A DNA stretch of 46,672 nt from contig JAALGZ010000098.1 in assembly GCA_015227615.1 (NCBI GenBank), positions 1 through 46,672 on the forward strand, written 5' to 3'. Shown one piece after another: positions 34,591-45,600 of the stretch. Under the pieces are notes generated by a model. The model saw nothing but the letters and a program-made list of their open reading frames with translations, made no database searches and was not told the DNA's origin. The stretch is from Labyrinthula sp. Ha. Its lineage: Eukaryota; Sar; Bigyra; Labyrinthulida; Labyrinthulaceae. Position numbers and translations under genes: made by a program. The stretch's first letter is position 1. Each line of letters begins with the position of its first letter.

Positions 34591-37500
34591 AGTTTTCAGA
34601 GTAGCGACCTGTCTACTCCTTCGAAAGAAGTCCCAGGGGCTGCGAGCCGACTGAAACACTCTCCCAAGTTGGTGAGTGTGAATGTTGGTGGTCTAACTGC
34701 CTTTAAGTGCAGCTACGTACAACAACTTACTAAAGAAACAGAAATCTTAATGTTGCAGGAACTGCACAAGCAGGGAATGCAACGCCTACAGCGAATGGTG
34801 AACGTTAGCCCGGCTTCAGGAAGGTGGTTTTTTTCAAAACTGCCTGAAAAAGCAGCGGGCGTAGCGACTTTCCTGTGTAACGAACTTGCTAGCCAAGTAA
34901 CGGACACAGATGGAAGGAGCGACAGGATCCTGAAGCTGGTTGTCAAACTAGGTGGAAAAAGCAGCCTCATCCTGATCAACACTTACGCGCCACACTGCGG
35001 TCACGGTCAAGAAGCCTACAAGAAGTACCTGAAGGAGCTCAAGTCAAAGCTGAATGGAATTAACAAAAGAATGTTGGTTCTCATTTGTGGTGATTTTAAC
35101 GCTCAAGTCTCAAGAAAAGAATTAAATGTAGAAGGTAGATTAGGACTCTCTCACCGTACAAATGCTAATGGTAAACTGTTAGTGAAGTTTTTGAAAGAAA
35201 AAGAGCTAACAATCTACAACCATTTAGTTATTACAGGCAAGAAAGGTTCTAAGAAACATGCTACATTTATGCCAAGGTCAAATAGTGGGGGGCCATCCGA
35301 AATTGACTATGTAGTTACGAACCATGTACCTGCAATATCCCGCTTCAAGATATCTTCAACCATAGCATACAACCTGTGGATGAAGAAAAACTTCGATCAT
35401 CTGGCTCTTACAATAAGGGTGAACTTGCATCAGAAATATACATCGAAGAAGAGACCCAGATCTCAGCTGGACTACAGTGCACTAAAGTCCAACGCAGCGC
35501 TACAAGAGAAGATAAGTAGCGAACTCAAAGATGTACTTGAACTAAATGATGCACTCACAAACACCTACCTTACACTAACCCACTCAATCCCATCCATCAT
35601 GAAGAAACATCTCCCAGAAGTCAAGTACAACCTTCCTGAACACCAGAACTCGGAACAAACCATGTCCTTGATGCGGTACAAACGAGCCAACTGGAACAAC
35701 CTGAATCCTGAGGAGAAGAAAAGAATTACGAACGAAGTAAAAAGATCAGCTAAGGATGACTACAGCAACTGGTTGGAGAGAATAGCGTCTGAAATAGAAA
35801 CTGCGTTCCAAAGCAACAATACGAGAACTGGGTATCAACTGATAAAGAAGGTAAAACCAGTCCGTAAACAGTTCGGTAAAATAACCAAGAATACAGCTGG
35901 GAAGTTGGTGGGAACCGCAGGTCGTATCCAGATACTAAAAGAATATTTAGAGAAGCAACAAAACCTACCACTTCCAACGAACTTGTAGACTGAAAACCAA
36001 ATACGACATTACCAAACTCCAATACTTGCACCGGCTCCTTCGAACAGCATAAGCATTCATCCTCCAAAAGCAGATGAAGTCAAAGAATGCATCAAAACTC
36101 TAAAAAATAATAAAGCTCCAGGACCAGACAACATAAGAAACGAAGTCCTGAAGCATGTTGAAATAGTTCAGAAACATGCTGTTAGAGAAATTCAATCATT
36201 CTTCAGGCTAGATGCGTTCAAGTCTAAAAAGATGAGAAGAATCTGCAGAGGCAAGGTAGTGTATCTATACAAGCAGAAAGGAAGTAAAAATGACCCCTCC
36301 AATTATAGACCAATCTCACTATTGAACTCTCACTTCAAACTCCTCACAAAAATCATCAACAATAGAATAGCACCGATACTGAATGAACTTCCAGATTATC
36401 AAGCAGGATTCAGAAACAGCCGCTCAACGATACAGAAAATTGAAGCACTTGATACAATCATAAAGGAAACTCTGAAACAGAAAATATATCTTCGAATTTT
36501 TTTCATAGACTTTGCGAAAGCTTTTGATAGTATTTCGCATAAATTCATGAAGCTAGCTCTAGAAGAACATCATGTACCAAAAAAGCTCATCAAACTTATC
36601 ACCATCCTCTACGATAAGACCAAAGTTTTCGTTTCAGACAGCGGAGAAAAAAGTAGTTTAGTAAACATAAAAAGAGGTGTGCTTCAAGGAGATAGTTTAT
36701 CTCCAAGCATCTTTATCCTCTCTCTTGACTCTATAATGAAGAGAATAAAAAATAATACCTTACAAGGAACCAGCTTACACAACCAAACCTTCAGATACTT
36801 TGCTTTTGCAGACGACTTAGTAATACTAACAAGGAACGACGAAGAAATAATCAGCTTCGTAACGCAACTGCAAAACCTTCAACAACTCACAGGCCTAAAA
36901 ATTAATGTTAGCAAGACAAAAGTTATGCTCACAAACGAAGGTTACAGCTTGGTTGATAAAATCCCAGACGTAGATATAAATAGAATATTGACCAACTTCC
37001 ACTGCGAACGTTGTGATAGATATTTTCACTCAGAAACGTCACTAAGGTGTCACAAAAGCTCGAGGTTTTGTGATGGAACACGCAACAGAAGCAGAGCTGG
37101 GACTTTAACTGTTACAGACAGTAGAACGATCATTCACGACAAAATCCAACCCAAAACGAACAACGTTGAAGTAGCAGGAGAAACAATTGAAGCTGTGACA
37201 AAGTACAAATATCTTTGTGCTATCTTTGATCCACAAGGTATTAATGCTGATGCTATTTCCAAGAAGTTAAATGAAGCTCACAGTCATATCAACAGGTTCA
37301 GAGATATATTATCTTCCTCAAACATCCAAAAGAAAACAAGAATCAACCTGGCAAGAGCGCTAGTAATAGCTCCAGCCATTTACAATGTAGAGAACTGGCC
37401 ACCCAACGTGAAGATAACAAAAGCCTTAACAAAGATATCAAGAAGGCTGAAAAGAACCATAGACAGAATCGACAACTTTAACTTCCAACTAGAAGAGGGT

Positions 37501-38082
37501 GACTTGGATCTTGCCAACATAGTAATAAGACGTCAGGAAAATCACAGATCCACAGCGAAAGATATCATAGACAAAGAACTGACAGCGTTGAGAGAATACC
37601 AACTTCAAAACCCATCACCACCACCAACAGCCAAACCTATATACTACTATGAAGCGCTTGCATTACTAGGAGAAGAACCAGAGCCGCCTGAGGACCCATC
37701 ACCATCCCACTTTACCCACCTCCCTGAAAATGAGAACCAACCTTCAAACTGCACAAGAAACCAGGAACCAGAAGAACACTTGGACAGGAACCAGCACTTG
37801 AACACGAACTTGGACACGAGCAGGAACACGAACTTGGACTTGAACAGGAACGCAAACTTGGACTTGAATATGAACAGGAGCCAGGAAACGAGAAGAAGTC
37901 CAACTACACCAATCCTTCGACCAAGATACAACATCCACAATCAACCCACAGAAAACACAGCAACTAGAATATCACCTAAAGCACTAAGTGAAACGTCGAG
38001 AATAACAGCTGGTGGAAGAGGAATGAACCCAATGGACTATATTCAACTGCTGGAGCAAATAAACGAAATTCTTTCATCCTGA
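34591..38082 (+). mobile_element. APE-type non-LTR retrotransposon (LINE), nearly complete ORF
   Basis: One reading frame runs from 34591 to TGA at 38082, broken only by a TAG at 35986-35988. The endonuclease domain has SVNVGG, LQELHKQ, NTYAPH, GDFNAQV, EIDYVV and FDHLAL, the AP-endonuclease motifs. After the TAG the same frame continues with NNKAPGPDNI and the reverse transcriptase: YRPISLLN, FFIDFAKAFDS, GVLQGDSLSP, FAFADDLVIL and GLKINVSKTKVM. A zinc finger of C-x2-C-x12-H-x5-C type (codons at 37003, 37012, 37051, 37069) sits between the palm and thumb. The thumb follows, and then a Pro/Asn-rich tail of about 160 residues. A start codon is not certain, and the first ATG region is upstream of a stop. 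The general class is secure; the clade (RTE- or CR1-like) is not. This copy is young-looking. Confidence 0.85.
37780..37885 (+). repeat. Coding minisatellite in the LINE tail
   Basis: Repeats of the type AACTTGGACxxGAACAGGAAC encode an Asn/Leu/Asp/Arg-rich tract (NxNLDLNRN units). Confidence 0.7.
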
Positions 38083-38956
38083 CAAAATATCAACATCCTT
38101 CACCTGGAACAGCAGCAACAAACAGCCAACCTATAGAGTAACACAAAAACAGCATAAGTCAGCTCAAAGGAGGCCCCCAGCACTCACTAAGACCATCAAT
38201 AACTTCGGCTGCAAGAAACAAAATCTTTGGAAAATGAGGAAAACATCCCAAAAACAGCAGGAAACCTCACCATCTACACTCCCCTTTAACCTCCCGAACA
38301 TAAAACAATCCACTTGTCTTCAAACATCTTGAAACATATCTAGGATCGTCCAAAAGCCAACATAAGATAAAAACAGCCCATCCAAAATGCAGAATCCAGA
38401 TAAAAATGAGCAAAGCCGTGAAAATCTTGAACAGGAACATAATAGAAAGCCATATCATAATAAATCTTTAGTGAAAAAGCAGCTGGCAACGTGATCTGGA
38501 CACCCGTGAGATTATCTTTACTTTTTACATGATTTGTGTTTTGTTAATTTGATTGTGGATTGTATCAGAAAAGACAGGATTTTGGGAAATACTGGAAATG
38601 ATCAAGAGATTATAGTTTGACCAACCAGCTTCGGAGGATCCTGTCAAATACCAATGAAATTAAAATATCATAATGGAACATAATAGAATAGCTAAATAGC
38701 ATAAAAGTACGTAGCTTTTATTGGTAGTTAGATCCCCACCGTAGGGTTAGGCCAGTAGGCCCAAATAACTCCCTTAAAACCTTAACCTTAAAAGTTTGCC
38801 AAAATAGACATACTTTCTTTTCTAAACTGTACACAATTTGTAAAAAGTAATCATAAAAAGGATATTTTATCTCTTAATTAAATCTATAAAAATACTGTTC
38901 TATCTATTGCTGCTAACTTTTTTCTGGAATCTTAAAAATATTGTGACTTCAAGAGA
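38083..38956. other. LINE 3' region and promoter region of member 4
   Basis: The first 400-550 bp are A/C-rich like the LINE coding strand and probably form its 3' UTR. No poly-A tail or target duplication is clear. The remainder, up to 38956, is AT-rich and upstream of the next gene. Confidence 0.4.
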
Positions 38957-39943
38957 ATGTCAACTGAAAAAGGGAAACAACATTTATTTTCTCATTTTGG
39001 TTTGAAATTCAATACAACAACAAACACAACAAATATAAACCGGTTAGAGATACATCAAACAAAACAATACACTATTAATGCTAATGCAAAAAATATGTTG
39101 AAGTGGTTTGAAAGACTCGGAATTGTAAATTTAGAAATTTATTACATTAGCAAAGTTATGGGAAAGAAACAGCTTCAGTACTTGTGGGATGTTTTAGCAT
39201 GTTTTGAGGTTTTTCATTTCAAAATATATTCAAATACATTGCCAACTGATTTTTTGCAGGGTTTTATTCGTATGATAATTTCTGCACCAAAAAGAATAAT
39301 AAAACTTGAACTGATTCAGAACCACAGCCAACTTGACGCAAGCAGTGTTTTTGAACCCTTATCACAACAAAAAGATGTGCAATATATAAAATTTAGAGAT
39401 TTAAAAGTTTTTTCACCTGCAAAGTCATTAACTAAATACATTAAAACTGCTGGTGAGAGTTTAAAAGATTTAGAAGGTTCTTTATGCAAATTATTTTTCC
39501 CAGTTGTAAAGTTTACTTTGCTCAGTTCAAACTTACATAATCTTACAAGTTTGAGACTTAACTATGAGAATGAAAACGAGAAAATTTTTGTTCCCTTGAT
39601 GTTTCCGCTATCAAATGGAAAAATTTTTGAACATCTAAGCAGATTTCAACTTGATTCAGTTTGTAGATGTTATCTTTCTAGCGAACAGATTTATGTTCTA
39701 CTCAAACTTCTCATTGCAATCAAAAAGAAAATGTCGTTATCAATCCTCTTTGATATATTATTGACGCAAACAAGTTCCTTAATTATTGCCAGTATTTTAT
39801 CAGTGAAAGATAATATAAGTTCTGGGAGCACATGCGTTTTTTTTGCTAAGGAGGATGCTCTTGCTCAAAAAAAGCTTCATATCTGTTCTCTAGTTGAGAA
39901 GAATTGTTTTACTGTAGAAGGTCATTACTTAATGAAACTATAG
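38957..39943 (+). CDS. Intronless LRR-like family protein, member 4 (328 aa)
   Basis: An uninterrupted frame runs from the ATG at 38957 to TAG. The central block IISAPKRIIKLELIQNHSQL..SSVFEPLSQQ aligns well with the IIVAPRRIQEVSLEQDHSHL block of the 9.75 kb gene. KLFFPVVKFTL.....NLTSLRLNYE matches the LFPPLLKF.....FPNLRELTL block. The N-terminus (LFSHFGLKF) resembles that of the gene at 41949-42944 (FSHYYENLGVKL). There is no signal peptide or membrane helix. It converges on the minus-strand gene at 40258-41253 with 314 bp between their stops, so members 4, 5 and 6 form a cluster in mixed orientations. Function unknown. Confidence 0.75.
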   Translation: MSTEKGKQHLFSHFGLKFNTTTNTTNINRLEIHQTKQYTINANAKNMLKWFERLGIVNLEIYYISKVMGKKQLQYLWDVLACFEVFHFKIYSNTLPTDFLQGFIRMIISAPKRIIKLELIQNHSQLDASSVFEPLSQQKDVQYIKFRDLKVFSPAKSLTKYIKTAGESLKDLEGSLCKLFFPVVKFTLLSSNLHNLTSLRLNYENENEKIFVPLMFPLSNGKIFEHLSRFQLDSVCRCYLSSEQIYVLLKLLIAIKKKMSLSILFDILLTQTSSLIIASILSVKDNISSGSTCVFFAKEDALAQKKLHICSLVEKNCFTVEGHYLMKL

Positions 39944-40257
39944 AGAATATTAATTTTCATTTTTCTTCACTCCTTTCAAAGTAGAAAGTCTCTCATAAAA
40001 CCTTTTTCAAGGTTCATAAGTAAATTGCAGCAGGAAATAAAACGTATCCCAAGGAGATAAATTACTTAAAAAATTTATTAGTTAAACCATATTGAATACT
40101 AAATAATCATTCAATGAAACAATTTTTCTTATATATATATATTAATATTATCTAGAAAATATCTGTGCAAGAAAAGACCTACCATTATTCAGCAACTGAA
40201 AGAATAATTGCTATTGTCGTGGGATTATAATTACCAAGAATTCACAGAAAAGGTTAT
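39944..40257. other. Convergent spacer
   Basis: AT-rich sequence between the stops of members 4 and 5, with a short TA run near 40130-40145. It should hold both polyadenylation signals. Confidence 0.4.
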
Positions 40258-41253
40258 TTAAGCAACTTTTACACGATCAACTTTCTTGAAAAACTTATTC
40301 TCGGAAACTTCTACCAATATATCAGCTTTTTTATGAAAACTTTCCTGCTTATCAGTTTTAATAATAAGATTACTATCTTTTTTCAAGAAGTTAGCACTCC
40401 AAAGAAAAGAATTAAAAAGTAAGGAAATAGAAGAATTTATTTTTATAGGGACAGTAACACCAAACTTAATTTCCTTGTCCAGACTGTGCAAAACTTTAAC
40501 AATTAGTTGAGTTTCAGCAAGTGAACAAGGACCGTCAATGTATAGAAAAAAAGTATCTAATGAACGTAATACTTTTGTTTTGGAAAGATAATAGAAAAAT
40601 GATAGAAGATAATTTTCTCTGTCTTTTTCCGCTTCTAGAAAAACATGGTTTAATTTTGGAAAGATGTTGCACCTTGACTTGAATTTTAATAAAGGAGGAA
40701 AAAGATCATTCACAATAGTTCTGATAAGTGTCAAATTATCTCCATTGACTCGCACAAACTTTACTAATGAAAACATGTGAGATTCTTTTTTGAATTTTTG
40801 ATACGTAATTTTTTCCAATCCCTTTATTTGAGATAGAGAAATGAAGAATAAGTCGGCACTCAGTTGGAAATAATCCTTTATGATTGAAATAGAACTTATT
40901 TTCTTTGGGGAAAATATAATCGGAACAAGACTTGATTCAAAATCTGCATTTGATACAACAGCATTTCCTTCTATTCTAAACCATGAAACTTCTAAATGAG
41001 ATATTAAACTAGCAATATAATTAACGTCTTTCTTATTTAAAGGGAAAATAGGTTCAAAATAAATGCTGCAAGAATTTATCTTCTTGATTAAGCTAAAATA
41101 ATTTTCTTCTTGTTCATTTATATTGCTCTTACTTTTTATTATTATTCTTATATGTGGTTGTCTATTTTTAATATTTGGTACAACTATCTTGATGTTGAGG
41201 TGCTCAAAATCGACATAATTCTTTGGTCTTGAGTTCATTTTCCACCTTTGCAT
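40258..41253 (-). CDS. Intronless LRR-like family protein, member 5 (331 aa)
   Basis: The frame is open a few codons further upstream, but no ATG lies there. The first ATG is at 41253 (MQRWKMNSRP) and gives 331 aa, in line with the family. It aligns along its length with the 9.75 kb gene. Shared features are PxxIxSPKKI (IIVAPRRI there), LSADLFFISLS (LSAKVFFETLS there), DLFPPLLKFK....IFPKL, LLFNSFLWSANFLKK, and a Lys-rich end with ENKFFKK. The upstream promoter-like element is also shared, 149 bp from this ATG. There are no targeting signals. It is a distant duplicate of the 9.75 kb gene 30 kb away, in the same orientation. Confidence 0.75.
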   Translation of the reverse strand: MQRWKMNSRPKNYVDFEHLNIKIVVPNIKNRQPHIRIIIKSKSNINEQEENYFSLIKKINSCSIYFEPIFPLNKKDVNYIASLISHLEVSWFRIEGNAVVSNADFESSLVPIIFSPKKISSISIIKDYFQLSADLFFISLSQIKGLEKITYQKFKKESHMFSLVKFVRVNGDNLTLIRTIVNDLFPPLLKFKSRCNIFPKLNHVFLEAEKDRENYLLSFFYYLSKTKVLRSLDTFFLYIDGPCSLAETQLIVKVLHSLDKEIKFGVTVPIKINSSISLLFNSFLWSANFLKKDSNLIIKTDKQESFHKKADILVEVSENKFFKKVDRVKVA

Positions 41254-41948
41254 TTTGAAAAATGACGTATTCTTAAACAATTATCCCTTTGGAAACAAAT
41301 ATTATTAAATAATTTAAATAAGTCGTACGAAGTTGGTTTTCCTTTCCTTTCGAGTACTTGGACTGGATTATTTTGAGAATTCTTTTGGTTTGTGATTACA
41401 TGGTAATGTAATATTGTAAAATGAAGTTGAACACTTTCCTAAACTCTTTCATACATAATAAATAATACAAATAACAAGAAAAACGAAACATGATATAATA
41501 TAAGTACATTTATGCTTCTCATTCCCTTATGAATATACTATATATATTTGAAAATAATTTTCTAAACAGACTTAAAAAAGGATCTTGTGTGTAAGTACAG
41601 GGTAAAAACGAACTAAATCCTGTTAATCCTTTGAATAGCCTGTTCTATTGAAATTTTACACAATATTAAACATAATATTATTCAGTTGTAATCACTCATA
41701 CATATATTCATTCTAAAAAAAGAGAAAATAATTAACTCCAACGTTCATTATCGCTTTGCTTCTTATTTTCCCCTTAGGACTTCTGTAAAGCAATAAGTTT
41801 ATTTAAGAATAGTTTCTTATTCGTAAATTTCACAACTCGTTATCCTTAAATAGCTGAAAAAGATATATATTTATATAAATCTCTGAAAAGGATATAAATG
41901 CTGATATTCATCGCTTTGTTGTTTTCTTCTATACTTAAAACCTTTATT
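41254..41948. other. Spacer between members 5 and 6
   Basis: This holds the promoter region of member 5, including the shared element, and the 3' region of member 6. It is AT-rich with no coding signal. Confidence 0.4.
41402..41416 (-). promoter_or_regulatory. Shared upstream element, copy 2
   Basis: It reads CAATATTACATTACC on the minus strand, 149 bp before the ATG of member 5. It is identical to the element 150 bp before the ATG of member 1. Confidence 0.45.
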
Positions 41949-42944
41949 TCAATTGAAAAATAAGCTTGAAAATGCAGTACTGATTCTGTTCTCAGAGTAT
42001 TTATCAAGTACTTCTAATCTTCTAAGAACTTTCTCTATATTACCCGTATCAACACGTAAAGTACTTTCTGTCATAAAACTGTCTTTTCTCCATAAAAAAA
42101 CATTATAAATAGAAGAAATTACTGCTACAGAGTTAACATTAATACCGAGATCTACCATTACACATTTTCTTAGAGAATTTAGAAGGAGAAAAAGAGAGTA
42201 AATATGAGCTTGCCAAAAAGTACTTCTTTCATAATCAAGAGCCTCAAAACGAAATAGAGATACTTTTTCCAAAACTGATGATTTAACTAAGGTGAAAATA
42301 GTTGGTAAGAGCAAATAGCTTTCAGATTTAGAAAAGGAGAGTTCAATCTGCATAATATTTGAGACCCAATTAGATCTGAAATAATACTTTGAAAGAGGTT
42401 GTAAAAGTGAATCTAAAGGAATCGAAAGTTTTCCCAAGTTTCCTGTCGACTTTCTTACATAGTTTCTTAAACATTTTGAACCCTTTGGAGTTTTTAAAGA
42501 GCTAAATTTTACAGTTCTCATTGATTTTTTTCGTAAAAGACAATCAAATAAAGTTTCTGCGTCGATCAGAACAGTCGAGTATATATCAACTTCTTGAAAA
42601 GTTATCAGGGCCAGTATATCAGCAAGAAAAAAAATTCCAATTCTATTTTTATTGGAAAAATTTAACCTTATTTTCATTTTTATTATTTTAAGTTTTGAAA
42701 ATAACGACATAATATATTTTGTTTCTTGACTGGTCCAGCGGATCTCAAAACAATATAATTTGAAATTAGACACTTCAATGTTCTTGATTTTCTCAGAGAC
42801 CTCTGAATACTCTTCCGAAGAGTTATTAATATTAATTGTTGGCAAATTTTCAATTTTTACTTCTGCTATATCAGTGTCATCAAATAAAAGAGTTAGTTTA
42901 ACTCCAAGGTTTTCGTAATAGTGTGAGAAGTTTTGCTGGGACAT
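41949..42944 (-). CDS. Intronless LRR-like family protein, member 6 (331 aa)
   Basis: An uninterrupted frame runs from the ATG at 42944 to TAA-type termination. It is the most diverged member. It keeps the layout: an ETLFDCLLRKKSMRTVKFSSLKT block (compare the FExLS...I.F.xL block of others), a G-NLGKLSIPLDSLLQPLSKYYF block, VLEKVSLFRF, and a C-terminal IYNVFLWRKDSF that matches LLFNSFLWSANF of member 5. The N-terminus resembles member 4. A variant of the shared promoter-like element lies 177 bp upstream. There is no signal peptide, membrane helix or catalytic motif. Function unknown. Confidence 0.7.
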   Translation of the reverse strand: MSQQNFSHYYENLGVKLTLLFDDTDIAEVKIENLPTININNSSEEYSEVSEKIKNIEVSNFKLYCFEIRWTSQETKYIMSLFSKLKIIKMKIRLNFSNKNRIGIFFLADILALITFQEVDIYSTVLIDAETLFDCLLRKKSMRTVKFSSLKTPKGSKCLRNYVRKSTGNLGKLSIPLDSLLQPLSKYYFRSNWVSNIMQIELSFSKSESYLLLPTIFTLVKSSVLEKVSLFRFEALDYERSTFWQAHIYSLFLLLNSLRKCVMVDLGINVNSVAVISSIYNVFLWRKDSFMTESTLRVDTGNIEKVLRRLEVLDKYSENRISTAFSSLFFN

Positions 42945-43735
42945 TGCAGTATTGTGGGAAAATAGAATTTAACTTACCTTATTCGCTGATTATAAGTAAA
43001 AAATTAAAATAATTGCTTATGTTTGTCACAAGGTTCTTTTTAAGTTTACAACTGTCTGGAGTTTACTTGTCCTTCCTTTCTTACGAATCTCCTCTTCGTT
43101 CACTGAGAATCTTTGTACGCGGTAATGCAACATTAACAAATGCATGAACCTGGCGTTTGCGAATGAAATCCAATGACAACGTTTCTTCTAGTAAACATCA
43201 AGTTATCAATCATAATTCAAAATACAAAAAAAAACTTCCCCAATAATGCAATAAGACTTTTTTCATCTATTCTTTACTCACTTCGTTTCAATAATAATAA
43301 TACTGGGATCTTAGTGTAAGAATCAAAATAGATTTTTCTTATTTTACTTTAAGAATAAAATGATGCAAATACTTAGAATTCAAAATAATTAAATTTGGTT
43401 TAATCGGCCATTTAGAAAAGTAAAATTTCTGGTAATTATACTGGAGGTGTTGAAAATACTACGCTTACAAGATCTACCGTCATATGGGGCCCGGAACCAA
43501 CAGGATTCCAGACCTTGAGAAGAAAATATGCAAGGGAAACGATATGAAGTACAGTTAAAATGTGTTTTAAAAATCTATTTATACATTTATCCTTAGGGTG
43601 ATAGCACAATAACCAAAGTAAATGAAAAATAACCAAGCAAGCAACGGGAAACTGAACGAGGAGCCTCCAATTCTACTACTAGGAAGTTTCAATATGTAGA
43701 AAAAATAGAAACTTGAATTAAAAAAATATCTATTT
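42945..43735. other. Gene-free stretch upstream of member 6
   Basis: It contains the variant promoter-like element and otherwise AT-rich sequence. No gene is supported. Confidence 0.4.
43121..43134 (-). promoter_or_regulatory. Variant of the shared upstream element
   Basis: It reads AATGTTGCATTACC on the minus strand, 177 bp before the ATG of member 6. The core AT(A/G)TT(A/G)CATTACC is common to all three minus-strand members. Confidence 0.3.
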
Positions 43736-43739
43736 TTTT

Positions 43740-45030
43740 TGCTACTGATAAAAATGTCTGTTATTTTAAAAATCAAAAGCAATATAAACGCATATGTTAG
43801 TTATTCAAGTCTTGCACAAACTAAGGTCGCTGCAGCTAATACAGAAACAGCACTTCCCTTACTTAGCGATGTGGCACATGTGCTACAGAACTCTGAGGAA
43901 TGTCTTGTTGAGTTAAGCTGTGGGCCATTTGTGGAGCCTAGAACTGCTACGTGGCTTGCTATGAGAGGTGAAAATATTGTTTAGGAAAACTTAGCAAGAC
44001 AATAACTAGAAAACCCGAAAGCAATAAAAAATAATTAAGGAAGGGTTGTATGCAATAAGGACAAGGTCCTATAAACAATAAAAATATCAAGGAGATAAAA
44101 GATAGATAGAAAAATAAGAAGGTGTTAAGTTCTTAAGCATAACTAATTCAACAACATAAAAATATATTAACAACAGTAAAACCTTTTATAGTAGCGGATC
44201 TTGGAGCGCAATCAATTCATCGTTAGCGAAGTACCTAGCAGTATGTATATCATAGGGTGTCACATTATCGAAAATAAGAAACATTAGCGCACACGATTAT
44301 ATTGATTCAGGTGTATGAGAAACAATTGGAATATTTCCAGGTGTCTGAAATTGATTGAAAAAAGCTTTTAAAGAATGAAACAAGAGGCAAGAACCGATGT
44401 TCAAGAAGAGGTCTATAGATTGAAAACCCAGATGACTGCCTACTTGGCAGATATGCTAAAGCAACTCATGCAAAGGATGTATATTCAGATCCAGGAAGTT
44501 GCAGCTTCAGTAGTGACTCAAGAAGGAACCCAGGGCCGAGTTAGATCGGTAGAAGGGTGATCCATAGTAGGGGAAGGCCCTGCATCGAATTTTAGGGAAC
44601 TTGAACGTTTTCTGGAGCTAGAGCTGAAGCTAAAATGGAATCAAGTCCTGGAAAATTTTGATCCAGCAACTGTTTCTAAATTCTGAATATCTTTTCAAGT
44701 CAATGAAGAACTAAGAAAGGAAATGATAAATAAGCCTGAGGAATATCTACAGCGATGCAGAAACATTGAAACCCTATCAGAGTTGAAATATCAAGGAGGT
44801 ATTGATACCAATGATAGGAGACAAATTCTGGAAAAGACTCATGAAATTCAGAAGGAAGATCAGTCCAATCGAAAGGCTAGACTACTTGATACAGCCAAGA
44901 CCAAAATCGAATGCAAAAATGAGCGAAGTATCCTCATATCTATGAGGAGCTATGTCAAGAATGTATCTGGGCTTGTTCATGGGTTGACTATCTCGAAGAA
45001 AATGGAAAAAACTAATGTAAAGTAGTGATT
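43740..45030 (+). mobile_element. Fossil gag-like LTR-element debris
   Basis: Plus-strand segments, mostly Glu/Lys/Gln-rich and coiled-coil-like (about 44375-44560 and 44640-45025), resemble gag polyproteins. A short protease-like stretch lies near 44190. No LTR pair or pol is found. It is broken in several places and old. The family cannot be fixed, and a decayed host gene is the alternative. Confidence 0.3.
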
Positions 45031-45600
45031 TTACATCTTCTACGACATTTGCTATTGACAAGCCCAGAGTTCACGCAATACCAAAAGAAATGGACTACAT
45101 GGAATAGGACTAAGGCTGCTTTCTTCTCAGATATAAAATATGTCCATATGCATGTCACATTTGCTTGTATAACCCTGCAGTGAGTTGGTAGTAAAGTGGG
45201 TTTTGTGGACTATTTATTATAAGTATTGAGATGTCTAGAATAAGTACTATAGCTTCGTCTGTATTGCTTTATCCTGGTAACCTTGAGTGTGAGTGATGTG
45301 TAGCATCACACTATTACAACCGGAGTGCATAGAGTATTATTAAAAAAATTGGGTAAAAGAAAGAGGCGACTTATATAAGTGTTGATGTATAATGAGCGGG
45401 TTTTAAAGCATTGTTTGACGAAAATTGAAGTATTAGTAACAACGTGCTTAATATAAGGTCCAGTTTAATCAAAGTATTACAGGTCGTCTTTATTGTTGAC
45501 ATAAGCAGGGTCAGATCATCGGTTCTTGGCTCTATTTAAGAAATTACCTAGGTTTTACTATTCTTCTTTTCCCACTATTACTATCTTGAGAAGAGATTCG
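45031..45600. other. Gene-free stretch
   Basis: Nothing recognised. It may include the 3' end of the MULE fragment that follows, whose reading direction points this way. Confidence 0.3.

Noticed and set aside
41254-41280. Nine extra N-terminal codons for member 5
   Set aside because: The frame is open there but starts at TTG. The ATG at 41253 gives a length matching the rest of the family.
42936-42977. A perfect GTAAGT donor just upstream of the ATG of member 6, with a possible acceptor inside the first codons
   Set aside because: The upstream exon would have a stop and no ATG in the required frame, so the simple intronless model is kept.
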